Shown here piece by piece: positions 1-9,700 of a stretch of DNA of 26,963 nucleotides. The stretch comes from Opitutia bacterium UBA3151 (GTDB taxonomy: Bacteria > Verrucomicrobiota > Verrucomicrobiia > Opitutales > Seribacteraceae). Below the pieces are notes generated by a model that ran no database searches, had not been told where the DNA came from, and saw only the letters and a program-made list of their open reading frames with translations. The translations under genes and the position numbers were made by a program. The first letter of the stretch is position 1. The number at the start of each line of letters is the position of its first letter. The stretch lies in contig DEYT01000155.1 of the NCBI GenBank assembly GCA_002364975.1, forward strand, positions 3,840 to 30,802. Reading direction: 5' to 3'.

Positions 1-539
1 TCAGAAACCCAAATGCTCCGGAACTTTACGATATCGAAGCGGATCCTGCCCAGCGGGAAAACTTGGCATCACGCTTTCCTGGAATCGTCCAAAAGCTTGA
101 AAGTGCGTATGAGCCTTTTTGGCAGCGTGTGTCCAAAGGCCTCAGACCGGTGCCGATTACGATAGGAGACCCTACAGAAAACCCAGCAGTGCTATGCTCG
201 CAGGACTGGCGGCCTGATACAGGTAACCCACCATGGAACTTCCGTTCCATAAGAGGCATTCCCAAGGTGACTCATCCTTGGTTGGTCAATATATTGCAAG
301 ATGGCGAATATCGATTTACTCTTCGTCAATTCCCTACAGAAGCCAATAAAACAATCGTTGGAGTTCGGGCGAAAATTAATATTGCCGGGATCGAGAAAAC
401 GGTTCCCATTCCAGAGGGCTCTAAGGCTGTCACCTTCAACCTAAAACTACCTGCTGGAATCACTCAACTCTGGACCTATATTTTCGATCAAAAAGAAAAA
501 GTGGGTGGTGCCTATTTTACCGAAGTTTTTAAGATCTGA
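1..539 (+). CDS. Sulfatase (family S1), C-terminal part only
   Basis: The frame is open from the left edge of the window, so the start, the formylglycine motif and the metal site lie outside it. What remains begins with NPNAPELYDIEADPAQRENL, the usual C-terminal segment of S1 sulfatases (the product line ELYD...DP...NL). It continues through an LESAYEPFW helix into a C-terminal beta-rich subdomain of roughly 100 residues (DGEYRFTLRQFP...). That extension is familiar from arylsulfatase-A-like proteins of PVC bacteria, where it packs against the catalytic domain. The stop lies 11 nt before the next start, so the gene probably shares an operon with the alpha/beta hydrolase and the sulfatase that follow. 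It is expected to be an exported sulfate-ester hydrolase, but the substrate and catalytic competence cannot be judged from this piece. The family call is firm; the exact role is unknown. Confidence 0.85.
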   Translation, partial: RNPNAPELYDIEADPAQRENLASRFPGIVQKLESAYEPFWQRVSKGLRPVPITIGDPTENPAVLCSQDWRPDTGNPPWNFRSIRGIPKVTHPWLVNILQDGEYRFTLRQFPTEANKTIVGVRAKINIAGIEKTVPIPEGSKAVTFNLKLPAGITQLWTYIFDQKEKVGGAYFTEVFKI

Positions 540-550
540 TCCGGATACGC

Positions 551-1351
551 ATGAAGTTTCCTTTTTTTCTCTTTTCCCCTCTTTTTTTTGTTTTTGGTTC
601 TTTTGCCAAAGTTACCGAACCCCTTCCCGGTCAAGAGACAAGTTTCCATGGATTCTCGATGTTCAGCGATCCAAAGAAAGGAACTAAAATTGTGGTTCCC
701 CGAAAAATTGCTCCGGGTAAGCCCTGGGTCTGGCGGGCAAGGTTTTGGGGGCATGAACCCCAGTTTGACCTAGCTATGCTGGAGCTCGGCTACCATGTGG
801 TTTTCTGTAATGTGGGAAATCTTTTTGGAAACCATGAGGCCATTGAAAGGGGAAATAAATTCTATGATTATTTGGTCATACAACATGAATTCAGCAAGAA
901 AGCCATCCTCGAAGGCATGAGCCGTGGCGGGCTATTCATTTACAACTGGGCCGCGGCTAATCCTGGTAAGGTAGCTGCCATCTACGGAGACGCTCCCGTT
1001 CTAGACTTCAAAAGCTGTCCAGGAGGGAAAGGAAATGGGCAAGGGAGTGCCAGTGCCTGCAAAACCTGCTTGATCGCATATGGACTGACCGAAGAAACAG
1101 CCCAAGATTTTTCCGGTAAACCAATTGACAACCTCCAAGCTTTGGCGAAAGCGGGAATTTCTATTATTCATGTGGTAGGCGCAGCCGACATCGTCGTCCC
1201 GGTAGCAGAGAATACGACTATTGCTGAAAAGAGGTACCAAAAATTAGGGGGTGTTTTTGAGGTAATTCAAAAAGAAGGGGTGGGGCATCATCCTCATTCC
1301 TTAAAAGATTCGGCACCGATTGTTTCCTTCATCCTGCGAAACCAAAAATAA
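551..1351 (+). CDS. Secreted alpha/beta-hydrolase, putative esterase
   Basis: This 266-residue protein has an N-terminal signal peptide (hydrophobic residues 3-19). It shows an alpha/beta-hydrolase triad: a nucleophile elbow GMSRG with Ser124, an acid Asp213 in GAADIVVP, and a His in the GHHPHS cluster near residues 246-249. Between elbow and acid lies a Cys- and Gly-rich stretch (residues 156-173, Cys156, Cys170, Cys173), possibly a disulfide-tied lid. Seen: triad, signal, and tight spacing to the preceding sulfatase (11 nt). Known: such small secreted hydrolases often sit beside sulfatases and glycosidases and remove acyl groups from polysaccharides. Inferred: it deacylates the glycan that the neighbouring sulfatases desulfate. 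A peptidase or carboxylesterase role is also possible, and no specific family can be assigned. No Shine-Dalgarno sequence is visible before the ATG. Confidence 0.75.
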   Translation: MKFPFFLFSPLFFVFGSFAKVTEPLPGQETSFHGFSMFSDPKKGTKIVVPRKIAPGKPWVWRARFWGHEPQFDLAMLELGYHVVFCNVGNLFGNHEAIERGNKFYDYLVIQHEFSKKAILEGMSRGGLFIYNWAAANPGKVAAIYGDAPVLDFKSCPGGKGNGQGSASACKTCLIAYGLTEETAQDFSGKPIDNLQALAKAGISIIHVVGAADIVVPVAENTTIAEKRYQKLGGVFEVIQKEGVGHHPHSLKDSAPIVSFILRNQK

Positions 1352-1431
1352 GGCAAAAACAGTACTTACCCCTTTTAGCTTACCATTCATTCGTTACGAA
1401 ATAAAAGCTACCAATTCAAACTACCATTCAA

Positions 1432-2961
1432 ATGATAAAACACCTCCTCATCCTTTCCTCTCTTGTATCCTTTTTGTATGGAAACAACCCGGCTCACCCC
1501 AATATAATCTTTGTTCTAGCCGATGACCTAGGCATTGGTGATGTATCCCCAACCAACCCGAAATCTAAAATCAAGACCCCCCATCTGCAGACGATGGCGG
1601 ATGAGGGGATTACATTTATGGATGCCCACTCTTCGAGTGCCGTATGCACTCCAACACGGTACGGGGTTCTAACCGGGCGTTACAATTGGCGATCCCGCCT
1701 AGCCAGGGGGGTTCTGAGCGGAACCAGTAATCATTTAATTCCTTCTGAGCGTGCCACCGTCGGGCATTTGCTCCAAAAAGCTGGTTATCACACTCAAATG
1801 ATTGGGAAGTGGCATCTTGGGTGGGATTGGGCCAAAGCGGACCCGAGTCAAAAGAAATGGAAGGACATTGATTTCACCAAGCCGGTGAAAAACGGTCCTG
1901 ATATCAATGGTTTTTCCAATTATTATGGACACTGTGGATCCTTAGATATGCCTCCCTATGTATGGGTAGATACTGGGGAAATCACCGCCCAACCCAATCG
2001 GGAAGAAGGGGTTGATAGAACCGAAGATCCCTATGGCTGGTATCGGGAAGGTCCGATTGGACCCGATTTTAGAATTGATGAGGTACTTCCCCATTTATTC
2101 GAAAAAAGCGTGGCCTATGTGAAAGAGCGTGCTAAAAAGAAAAAACCATTTTTTCTCTACCTGCCACTACCTGCTCCGCACACACCTATCGTCCCGGTAC
2201 CCCCGTACAAGGATGCCAGCAAGATGAATCCCTACGCTGATTTTATGATGCAGGTCGATGGGCATATGGGTGCACTATTTGCTGCCATCAAGGAAGCCGG
2301 GATCGACGAAAATACTCTGGTCTTTTTTACCAGCGATAATGGTTGCTCCAACCAGGCTAACTTTGAAAAGCTGGCAGAATTTGGACATGATCCCAGTGCC
2401 GGATACCGCGGACATAAGGCAGATATTTACGAGGGTGGACATCGGGTTCCGATGATCGTCCGCTGGCCGAAGGGGATCAAGGCTGGGCAAAAGACCAATG
2501 CCCTCGCATGCTTAACCGACCTGTATGATACTATAAGAGATATCACCGGGCAGAAGAAAATGGATCAGGCAGGCGAGGATTCCTTCAGTCTGGTCCCCGC
2601 TTTTAAGGGAAAATCAAAAACGACCCGCTCAACCCTAATCAGTCATTCTATTAGCGGTCACTTCTCAATTAGGCAGGGAGATTGGAAACTTTGCCTTTCC
2701 GCAGGAAGCGGTGGATGGAGTGCTCCAAAGGAAAATGAGGCAAAAAAGCAAGGCTTAGCCTTCATTCAATTGTTTAATCTCAAGCAGGACAAAGCGGAGA
2801 GAAAAAACCTGCAGGCAAAGAACAAAGCGAAGGTACAAGAGCTGATTGAGGTAATCGAAAAGGAAGTCAGAAATGGAAGAAGTTCTTCGGGGAAAAAAGT
2901 ACCGAATGACCGAGAGGTGTCCTTCCTTCCCAAAGGGTTCACTATTCCAAAATCCAACTAA
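1432..2961 (+). CDS. Secreted sulfatase (family S1, arylsulfatase type)
   Basis: This 509-residue protein is a complete S1 sulfatase with a signal peptide ending near residue 17. The metal ligands Asp31-Asp32 lie in the VLADDLG motif. The formylglycine precursor is Cys72 in CTPTR (Cys72, Pro74, Arg76). The remaining signatures are also present: GKWHLG at residues 125-130, the PAPHTP histidine at 250, and SDNG with Asp302 and Asn303. The C-terminal subdomain carries a product line (IQLFNLKQDKAERKNL). It hydrolyses sulfate esters, very probably on a carbohydrate in the periplasm or outside the cell, after Cys72 is converted to formylglycine by an enzyme not encoded in this window. It lies 80 nt after the alpha/beta hydrolase and 12 nt before the propeller gene. 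The subfamily and the sulfate position attacked cannot be read from the sequence. Confidence 0.93.
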   Translation: MIKHLLILSSLVSFLYGNNPAHPNIIFVLADDLGIGDVSPTNPKSKIKTPHLQTMADEGITFMDAHSSSAVCTPTRYGVLTGRYNWRSRLARGVLSGTSNHLIPSERATVGHLLQKAGYHTQMIGKWHLGWDWAKADPSQKKWKDIDFTKPVKNGPDINGFSNYYGHCGSLDMPPYVWVDTGEITAQPNREEGVDRTEDPYGWYREGPIGPDFRIDEVLPHLFEKSVAYVKERAKKKKPFFLYLPLPAPHTPIVPVPPYKDASKMNPYADFMMQVDGHMGALFAAIKEAGIDENTLVFFTSDNGCSNQANFEKLAEFGHDPSAGYRGHKADIYEGGHRVPMIVRWPKGIKAGQKTNALACLTDLYDTIRDITGQKKMDQAGEDSFSLVPAFKGKSKTTRSTLISHSISGHFSIRQGDWKLCLSAGSGGWSAPKENEAKKQGLAFIQLFNLKQDKAERKNLQAKNKAKVQELIEVIEKEVRNGRSSSGKKVPNDREVSFLPKGFTIPKSN

Positions 2962-2973
2962 TTCAATTAACAG

Positions 2974-4476
2974 ATGGTCATGAAATTTCACTTAATTACC
3001 TTCATTACCTTTACATCTACTGCCTCGCTATTATCTGAGATTTGGCAAATTAAAAACCAGGCGGAATGGGAAAAAAATATTCAATCGAGTAAAGGGATTA
3101 TCATCCAAGACAATGTAGTCTCGCCCAGGGAAAAAGCTGGTCACTTCAAAACAAAGCTAAAGAAGTTCAAAAGTAAAAAGTTCCTTCAATCTCTCATCAT
3201 TAACCAGTCCCCCCTTTGGCAAAACTGGGAAGAAGTCCCAAGGGTTGGCCCATCCAATCTTAAGGATGCACCCGTCTTCTTGGTCAAGGGACCGCAGGAT
3301 TATTGGATTTTTGGTCGTTATGGAGTCCCCAAGCCCCAAAAGGGTCAGAAACCCAAGACTTTTCATTCTGAAGATGCCAAGCTTCCAGGCTTTGATATAC
3401 CTCTTAAAACAACCAAGCATGAAAACCAGTTTGATGCCCCAGGTGGGCTGGAACCAGGGCTTGGTGGTTACCATGCCTGGCAAAGTCGAGATATGAACAA
3501 CTGGGTTCATCACGGGTGTGTGACGCCGGGTTTTGCCCGATGGGTTACCACCGCCGAACAAGTGGGAGGAACCACATTTATTTATTATGATTTCCCCAAT
3601 GACCAAGATCCTCATCTTTTCCTTGACGAAGACCTCACCGATGGGAAACCGGGAAAGAATATGGGGATTGCATTGCATGACCCGTCCCATGGATCCGATT
3701 GTGCTGTGATTCGTGATCTCAAGGGGAGCTTCCATATCATTTTCGAGGACTGGAGTCCGATCAACGCCCGCACTCATTCTTGGGACTCCCCTTTGGCTGG
3801 GCACGCGGTCAGTCCCAATGGAATCAGTAATTTTGAAATTGTCGAACCGGCGGTCGATCATCGAACCAAACCAACGGGTGAAACAGCTGAGTATCTTCAT
3901 CCTCATTGGGTAAAGGAAGATCCCAAAAGATTTAAGACCAGCATTGCAAAATATCAAGTTCACGAACCTGAACAAAATGCTTACGGAGATTGGGCAGCCC
4001 TATCCATTGGCGGACAATACTATCTCTTTTGCGATTTCCATCCAGCTCACAAACCTATTCGGATTGGTTGGTTTACCTCCTCGAGCCTGGATCAACCTTT
4101 TGAATTTTGTGGAGAGGTCGGACAAGGTCATCCGGATCCTGATATTGGATTTGCCGAAGGTAAATTCTACCTGATCACTCAGACGGCAAATGATTACATA
4201 AGTTCGGGACCATGGGTGGAAAAAGTGGAGGCTCGAGTCGGAGTGGATACCACCAATAACCGTGAGATAGACCAATGGACCAAATGGTCAGAGATGAAAG
4301 AAAGTTATGACTACATCAAAGGCTTTTCGAAACAAATTAAGAAGACCCCGGCCAAGCTCAACTTAGCTGATCTTCCTGCTGGATTTGGCTTTCAAATCGA
4401 AGTCAAGCTAAATGACAGTACATCCAATGCATCCAAACCTCTAATAGAAAGCCTGAATCTCTCTTTTAACGACTAA
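2974..4476 (+). CDS. Secreted beta-propeller protein, GH43/GH117-clan-like, family not recognised
   Basis: This 500-residue protein has an N-terminal signal (about 20 residues) and a long body with repeated aromatic-rich strands. Motifs such as WQSRDMNNWVHHG, FIYYDFPNDQDPH, DLKGSFHIIFEDW and GHPDPDIGFAEGKFYLIT alternate hydrophobic strands with Asp/Glu turns. That is the appearance of the five-bladed propeller glycosidases (GH43, GH117 and relatives): phrases like 'SRDMNNWV' and 'AEGKFYLI' are typical of their blades. Residues 1-80 form a separate Lys-rich N-terminal segment. Candidate catalytic acids are Asp and Glu within the FPNDQDPH and FEDW motifs, but I cannot assign them. It lies 12 nt after a sulfatase and 32 nt before a DUF1080 gene. 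Inference: an exo-acting glycoside hydrolase or related lyase in the same pathway. An in-frame ATG at 2980 is an equally good start. Confidence 0.6.
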   Translation: MVMKFHLITFITFTSTASLLSEIWQIKNQAEWEKNIQSSKGIIIQDNVVSPREKAGHFKTKLKKFKSKKFLQSLIINQSPLWQNWEEVPRVGPSNLKDAPVFLVKGPQDYWIFGRYGVPKPQKGQKPKTFHSEDAKLPGFDIPLKTTKHENQFDAPGGLEPGLGGYHAWQSRDMNNWVHHGCVTPGFARWVTTAEQVGGTTFIYYDFPNDQDPHLFLDEDLTDGKPGKNMGIALHDPSHGSDCAVIRDLKGSFHIIFEDWSPINARTHSWDSPLAGHAVSPNGISNFEIVEPAVDHRTKPTGETAEYLHPHWVKEDPKRFKTSIAKYQVHEPEQNAYGDWAALSIGGQYYLFCDFHPAHKPIRIGWFTSSSLDQPFEFCGEVGQGHPDPDIGFAEGKFYLITQTANDYISSGPWVEKVEARVGVDTTNNREIDQWTKWSEMKESYDYIKGFSKQIKKTPAKLNLADLPAGFGFQIEVKLNDSTSNASKPLIESLNLSFND

Positions 4477-4508
4477 ATGTTCATCAAATTTTATCATCAA
4501 CAAAACTT

Positions 4509-5201
4509 ATGAAACTCCATGACCTTTTCCTTTCCTGTCTACTATCATTGTTAGGGCCCGGATTCCTCTCTGCAAAAGAGACTTTTTTTAATGGGAAAGA
4601 CCTGTCTGGATGGAGTGCGGAGGATATGTCGTACTGGTCGGTGCAGAATGGTGGCATTGTCGGAACTAAGGGGGACCAAAAAATTCCCTCAAATCAGTTT
4701 CTTTGGTACGACAAAAAAGTGAAAGACTTTAAATTGACCCTCCAAGTAAAACAGATTCCTTTTGCAGCCAACGCCGGTATTCAATTTCGTTCCACTCGCG
4801 AGCCAAATGGCCAAGCTGTCGGATACCAAGCGGATATTGGTAAAGGTTGGTGGGGTTCCCTCTACCATGAGCACGGCAGGAAAATCTTGGCCAAGAACTT
4901 GGATACAGAGGGTACAAACCTAAAACATGAAAAATGGAATACCTATGAAATTCTCGCAGTTGGTCATCGGATTTGGCTGGCGATCAACGGAAAGATCACT
5001 GTGGCTCTCCGTGACCCCATCGGAGAGCTCGAGGGTCAGATCTCCCTGCAGGTTCATGGAGGCATGCCCCAAAAAGTCATCTACAAGGATCTTGTCTTGG
5101 AAAGAAATCCCGAAGTCAAAATGCTTGGAATGAATCAGAGCGAGTTGAATAAACTGCTAGAGCTTGCTCCCAAAGGCTTTATTAAACCAAGAGGAAAGTA
5201 A
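4509..5201 (+). CDS. Secreted DUF1080 protein (3-keto-disaccharide hydrolase domain)
   Basis: This 230-residue protein has a signal peptide (cut near residue 22) followed by one DUF1080 domain (Pfam PF06439), a concanavalin-like jelly roll. Its hallmarks are FFNGKDLSGW near the N-terminus, YWSVQNGGIVGT, the strand FAANAGIQFRS, GYQADIG, and a terminal GQISLQVHGG followed by YKDLVLE. The family is very expanded in PVC bacteria. Some members hydrolyse 3-keto-glycosides made by sugar oxidoreductases; others may simply bind glycans. Domain length and strand order are normal for a single-domain member. It follows the propeller gene by 32 nt in the same direction. A role in processing products of the neighbouring hydrolases is inferred from context. 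After the domain there is only a short tail (about residues 200-230). Confidence 0.85.
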   Translation: MKLHDLFLSCLLSLLGPGFLSAKETFFNGKDLSGWSAEDMSYWSVQNGGIVGTKGDQKIPSNQFLWYDKKVKDFKLTLQVKQIPFAANAGIQFRSTREPNGQAVGYQADIGKGWWGSLYHEHGRKILAKNLDTEGTNLKHEKWNTYEILAVGHRIWLAINGKITVALRDPIGELEGQISLQVHGGMPQKVIYKDLVLERNPEVKMLGMNQSELNKLLELAPKGFIKPRGK

Positions 5202-5343
5202 AATTATCTTTGTTTAAAAGATCTTTACCAAAGAATATACCTCCATGAAAAGAAAAGTTTGATTTCCCCATTGACTTCGCGGTCCACTGGATTCGATTCA
5301 AAGCAAACAAATCATTACTTGTGAGCGCCCAACTAATTTATAA
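5202..5343 (+). promoter_or_regulatory. Intergenic leader with a small inverted repeat
   Basis: This 142-nt spacer is the largest gap in the left gene series. It carries an inverted repeat TCTTTG (5207-5212) / CAAAGA (5229-5234), and inside its loop a perfect 10-nt palindrome AAAGATCTTT (5217-5226). It could be a weak terminator for the DUF1080 gene, a regulator site, or chance in AT-rich DNA. The spacer itself may hold a separate promoter for the following sulfatase. Confidence 0.25.
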
Positions 5344-6747
5344 ATGAAAAATAAAATTACCCTCTTTTTATTAACCGCCTTCGCACTCTCTTTGACAGGA
5401 AAGCAGAATGTTGTATTTATTTTAGCTGACGACATGAGTCGGGATACCTGGGGAGCCTATGGCGGGAAAGACTGCAAGACCCCGAATATTGACCGTTTAG
5501 CCAAAGATGGAACCCGGTTTGATCGGGCCTATTGCTCGGTAGCCATGTGTGCTCCTTTTAGGCAGGAACTCTACAGTGGTCGATCCCCTTGGCGTACCGG
5601 CACCTTACCCAACCATTCTAAATCCGTACCCGGGACCAAGAGTATCGTTCATTATCTTAAGCCCCTTGGATATCGGGTAGCACTCTTGGGCAAATCTCAT
5701 GTCGGCCCCCATGTATGTTATCCTTTTGAGCATCTCGGAGATGTAAGTAAAAAAGTGGATGCCAATCCAGAAATATTAAGCCGGGCTCAAAGCTTTTTCA
5801 ATGATTGTCAAAACAAAGAAGAGCCTTTTTGTCTATTTATAGGTTCTCATGATTCCCACGCTCCTTTTACTACCGGAGATCATTCTGTTTACGATCCTAA
5901 TAAACTAAAAGTCCCGGCTTATTGGGTGGATACCCCAGAGTTGCGCCAAGACATGGTCGGGTACTATGCAGAAATTACAAATTTTGATGCCTTAGTTGGG
6001 ATGATGAGAAAAGAAATAGAAAAAAGAAAGCTTTGGAAAAACACGATTTTCATGGTCTGTAGTGAGCAAGGAACTCAGCTACCTTTTGCCAAATGGACTT
6101 GTTACAATAGCGGTCTTCATACCGGGCTAGTGATGCATTGGCCGGGTCTGTCCAAACCGGGCTCCATGGTTGAAGAGCTGATTACAACCGCGGACATTAC
6201 CCCGACTTTAGCCGATGGATTAGGAGTCGAGCTCAGTAAGGGTGATTGCGATGGAAAGAGCTTCATTCCCTTACTTAAGGGAGAGGGGAAGCCAATTCAT
6301 TCCTATGTCTATGGGGCCTTTACCAATTGTCGAATTATTGATAACCGTGATCGTATTTATCCTATTCGATCCATCCGGGATAAGAGATATTCCCTGATCT
6401 ACAACCCCCATTATAATTTGCTCACCTCCAACATAACTTTAAGCCAAGCTCTTCGGATGCTGGAAGATCCAAGCTTTCAACCAAAGAGTCTCAACCCAAC
6501 TGGATCTTGGGTGGCAAAAAATGCCAAAGATGAACAGGACAAACAACTGGTTCATAAATTGCATCATCGGCCTGAATACGAATTGTACGACCTTCAACAA
6601 GATCCTTATGAAATGGTTAATTTAATGGGTGATGAAAACCAGAAAGTATTTCACCGCCTCCAAAAAGCACTTATGCAAAAATTGAGAAACCTTGGTGATT
6701 CAGACCCAATTACTACCGAAAATAGGTTTATTGGGAAGAGGAATTAA
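5344..6747 (+). CDS. Secreted sulfatase, sulfamidase-like (S1_8-like)
   Basis: This 467-residue S1 sulfatase has a short signal peptide (residues 1-19). Metal ligands Asp29-Asp30 lie in ILADDMSRDTWGAYG, followed by CKTPNIDRLAKDGT. The formylglycine site is CAPFR (Cys69, Pro71, Arg73), with Phe where most sulfatases have Ser or Thr. GKSHVG (residues 116-121) and SHDSHAPF supply the Lys and His ligands. The usual SDNG or SDHG metal motif is replaced by SEQG (Glu241, Gln242). The segment after it (LPFAKWTCYNSGLHTGLVMHWPG) resembles N-sulfoglucosamine sulfohydrolases. Seen: these motifs. Known: relatives act on N- or O-sulfated sugars. Inferred: a sulfatase for the glycan handled by this locus, with the true substrate open. 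It is the last gene of the plus-strand series and converges on the giant fusion gene 31 nt away. Confidence 0.88.
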   Translation: MKNKITLFLLTAFALSLTGKQNVVFILADDMSRDTWGAYGGKDCKTPNIDRLAKDGTRFDRAYCSVAMCAPFRQELYSGRSPWRTGTLPNHSKSVPGTKSIVHYLKPLGYRVALLGKSHVGPHVCYPFEHLGDVSKKVDANPEILSRAQSFFNDCQNKEEPFCLFIGSHDSHAPFTTGDHSVYDPNKLKVPAYWVDTPELRQDMVGYYAEITNFDALVGMMRKEIEKRKLWKNTIFMVCSEQGTQLPFAKWTCYNSGLHTGLVMHWPGLSKPGSMVEELITTADITPTLADGLGVELSKGDCDGKSFIPLLKGEGKPIHSYVYGAFTNCRIIDNRDRIYPIRSIRDKRYSLIYNPHYNLLTSNITLSQALRMLEDPSFQPKSLNPTGSWVAKNAKDEQDKQLVHKLHHRPEYELYDLQQDPYEMVNLMGDENQKVFHRLQKALMQKLRNLGDSDPITTENRFIGKRN

Positions 6748-6748
6748 A

Positions 6749-6772
6749 CCTTTTTGCAAACCGATAAAAAGG
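6749..6772. terminator. Possible bidirectional terminator between convergent genes
   Basis: Between the two convergent stops there is an inverted repeat CCTTTTT / AAAAAGG with a 10-nt loop. Its symmetry gives a T-run in both directions, which fits termination of both transcripts, but the stem is AT-rich and only 7 bp long, so it would be weak. Confidence 0.4.
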
Positions 6773-6778
6773 GATCAA

Positions 6779-9700
6779 CTACTTGGAATATACCAAAGTT
6801 CTAATTGACTTTGGAGGAAGTGGACTGTTTGCTTTGACTGCTTCACAATTTAATTGCCGGTCGGTCTGAAAAGCACTTTTGACCTTGCCGTTGTCCGGAA
6901 GATTCAGGTTAAGTCCAATTACTTGATTGGAAGGATTGATCGCAATTACAACTCCTTCTTTTCCGTTCCGTTTACGATAAGCGGATACCAGCAGAGGATC
7001 TGGAGAACCAATGGCAATTCTTTGAGTGCCAGGGGTGAGAAAATTGGCAAATTGTTTAAGGACAAAAAACTTTTTGGTTCTTTCAATCAATTTCTGTCTG
7101 CCATACGCTCCAGGTTGTTCATCCACCAAAACCAGTCCTTCATCGCGATGCTTTTCCCTCACTTTTGGATTGGTTTCACGATCTGGGGCTAGAGAATAAA
7201 TCAAACCCCACCACATAAACACATTTGCTCCTGCATCCACTAATGTCATGTGGGCGTATTGAGCAGCTAGGATGGCTTTGTCAAATTCATTGGCTTGAGG
7301 AGTCCAACCATAGGTGTGCCAGAGGTCATTGTTCCATTGAGCTCCGGTTGTCTCGGTCATCCAAAATCCCTTGTTGGGAAATTCCTTCCTTCTGATTTTG
7401 CCAATTTCACGGCTATTCTCGCGAAGCACGGAAATGCCTCCATCCATTCCATCCTGGAAGCTGTCATACATGTGATAAGCTACGAGATCCACTGCTTTAC
7501 TTTGAATAGTTGGAAGGAACCTAGTGATTTCACTCCCTTGGTATCCGACATAAGCAAGATCTGGTGCCGCAACCTTTACTTTTAAACCAGCTTGGACAAG
7601 GCGGGGCTTGAGCCGGTTTTCAATAAAGTTCTTTAGCCTAATCGGGTCCCAAATGCAGGTTTGAGATCCAACTTTGGAGTAATTCGTCTCATTTTGCACT
7701 CCAAGGGTGGTGACATTAATACCCCAGTCGATATATTGTTGCGTTCGATGAACAATTTCATCCGCCCATGCGTCTTCCATGGCATATTTGAGCTCATACT
7801 GATCACCTTGAGTACCTTCGACAATTTGCAACCAGTCGGATTCCAGTTGAAGTTCGACCGAGCGGGGTTGCCAAAAGGTAAGTAAGATCTGGAGTTCCGG
7901 ATTTATCTTCATGGCTCTTTGCAAAACTTCCTTATTGTGATCCACGATTCCTTTTCGTGCCACTTCGCCTTGGGCCCTTAGAATCGATACCTTTAATTCT
8001 TCGAAGGCATGATTCATGGCCTTCCTGTCCGGCTTGGTTCCCCAAAAAGCGATGGAACCGCCAAATCCTTCAATTCTCTGTTTTACCAGATCGTGATTGG
8101 GTGAAACTTGTAAAATGAGATCAGGAGTGGCTTCTTTGGAGGGGAGGTAATCCGAACGTTTTGCTTCCTTAATCCGGAGTTGGAGCCTTTCCTTGGCTAA
8201 GGCCAGGCCTTCCATATGGGCAGGGTCATTTTTTACATTCGTTTGTTCTCCGGGATCAGCGGCAAGATCGGTCAATACGCTCGCAACTGATTTTCCATCT
8301 TCCTCCAACCATTCTGTATATCGATAGTTTTTGAAACGAATGCTGTGTCCCGTCATCTTATGGGCCGGGTAGGAACTATAAGCGTCCAGACGGTGTCCTG
8401 CTTCAGGGTCTTCTAAAAGTCCCCGAAAGCTTCTACCCTGACAATGATCTGGAATCGGAAGTCCGGTCAAATCACAGAGGGTAGGGTAGAGGTCGATTAA
8501 CTCAACAAGTCGGGGTGTTCTTTTACCCCCTTCTAAGCGCGGATCCCGAACCACTAGTGGCACTCGAGTATCGCATTCAAAGTTAGTATGTTTACACCAA
8601 CTGGAATGGTCCCCCAATTTCCAACCATGGTCACCCCAAAGGACTACGATGGTATTGTTGGCTAAACCAGATTTCTCTAGGCCATCCAAGACCTTGCCAA
8701 TGCAAGAGTCGACATAACTGGTGGATGCAGCGTATCCATGAAGCAGGCGTCGGTTGGTTTCTTGGGAGAAATCCTTTGGTCCGTTCCCTTGGTAATCGGT
8801 GTATTTACTCATTTCCAATGCAAGTTGATTGGCCGCATGGACTGGATAGCCAGGAGGAATACCAGAATTAGTAGGCATCTTAAAATCATTACGATTGTAG
8901 AGATCCCAATACTTCTTGGGGGCTACGAATGGGAGGTGGGGCTTGGTCATCCCGACCGCGAGGAAAAAAGGCTGATCCGGTTGCTTGGCAAGCTCGGCAA
9001 GTAATTCAACCGCTTTTTGAGCACGCTTTCCATCCACATAAGCATCATCGTCCACCTCAGCACTTTCAGTCATCGGGCCCTTGGGTGGGTCAAAATTATC
9101 TCCGACTTTAGCCTCAGCGATTGCTCTCTGGAGGATGTTCAGGTTTTCCTTTTTTAAATAGTGTCCTTTGGTATGCACCTGTATCCATTGATTCCAATGG
9201 GTGGAGTCGACTCCAACTCCACCAACTCCGTGGAAGATTTTCCCCAGTCCGATGGTATTGTATCCCTGCTCCTTAAAGTGTTGGTTTAAAGTAAGCAGAT
9301 TAGGATGCCTTTGGCGCCAGCCTGAAACATGAAAAGTTTGTTCCTTAGTGAGGGTAGGGTAAAGACCACCCATAATCGAAAGCCTGGAAGCTCCGCAGAC
9401 TGCTTGCTGGCAATAAGCCCGGCGAAAGAGAGTTCCAGTCGAAGCCAAACGGTCCATATTCGGAGTTTTCACTTTGGATCCATAGGCTCCAAGCTCGGGT
9501 CTTAAGTCGTCGATGGCTAAGAACAAGACATTAAGCCCTTTAGGTTTATTTTCGGGGGGAGCGGCATAGAGTGGGCCCTTATTTGGGACGATGGAAGAAG
9601 TACCGGAAGAAACCCGTTCGGGAATGGTCTTTAATTCAATCGGTTTGGAAAGAGATTGGGAAGAACCTCCTACCCGAATTTTATATTTCCCGGAGGGTAA

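Noticed and set aside
3157..3975. A 272-codon open frame on the minus strand
   Set aside because: It lies wholly antisense to the propeller gene, has no domain, signal or start signal, and its amino-acid pattern looks like the reverse complement of the real gene.
5205..5212. TATCTTTG, matching the Bacteroidota -7 promoter pattern TAnnTTTG
   Set aside because: No -33 TTTG partner at the right distance, it is more than 130 nt from the next start, and gene content argues against Bacteroidota.
9541..9629. Possibility that the long minus-strand gene is several genes mis-joined
   Set aside because: The frame is continuous through all junctions, no in-frame Met with a signal peptide precedes the GH3, sulfatase or GH30 parts, and there is no intergenic-like sequence between them.
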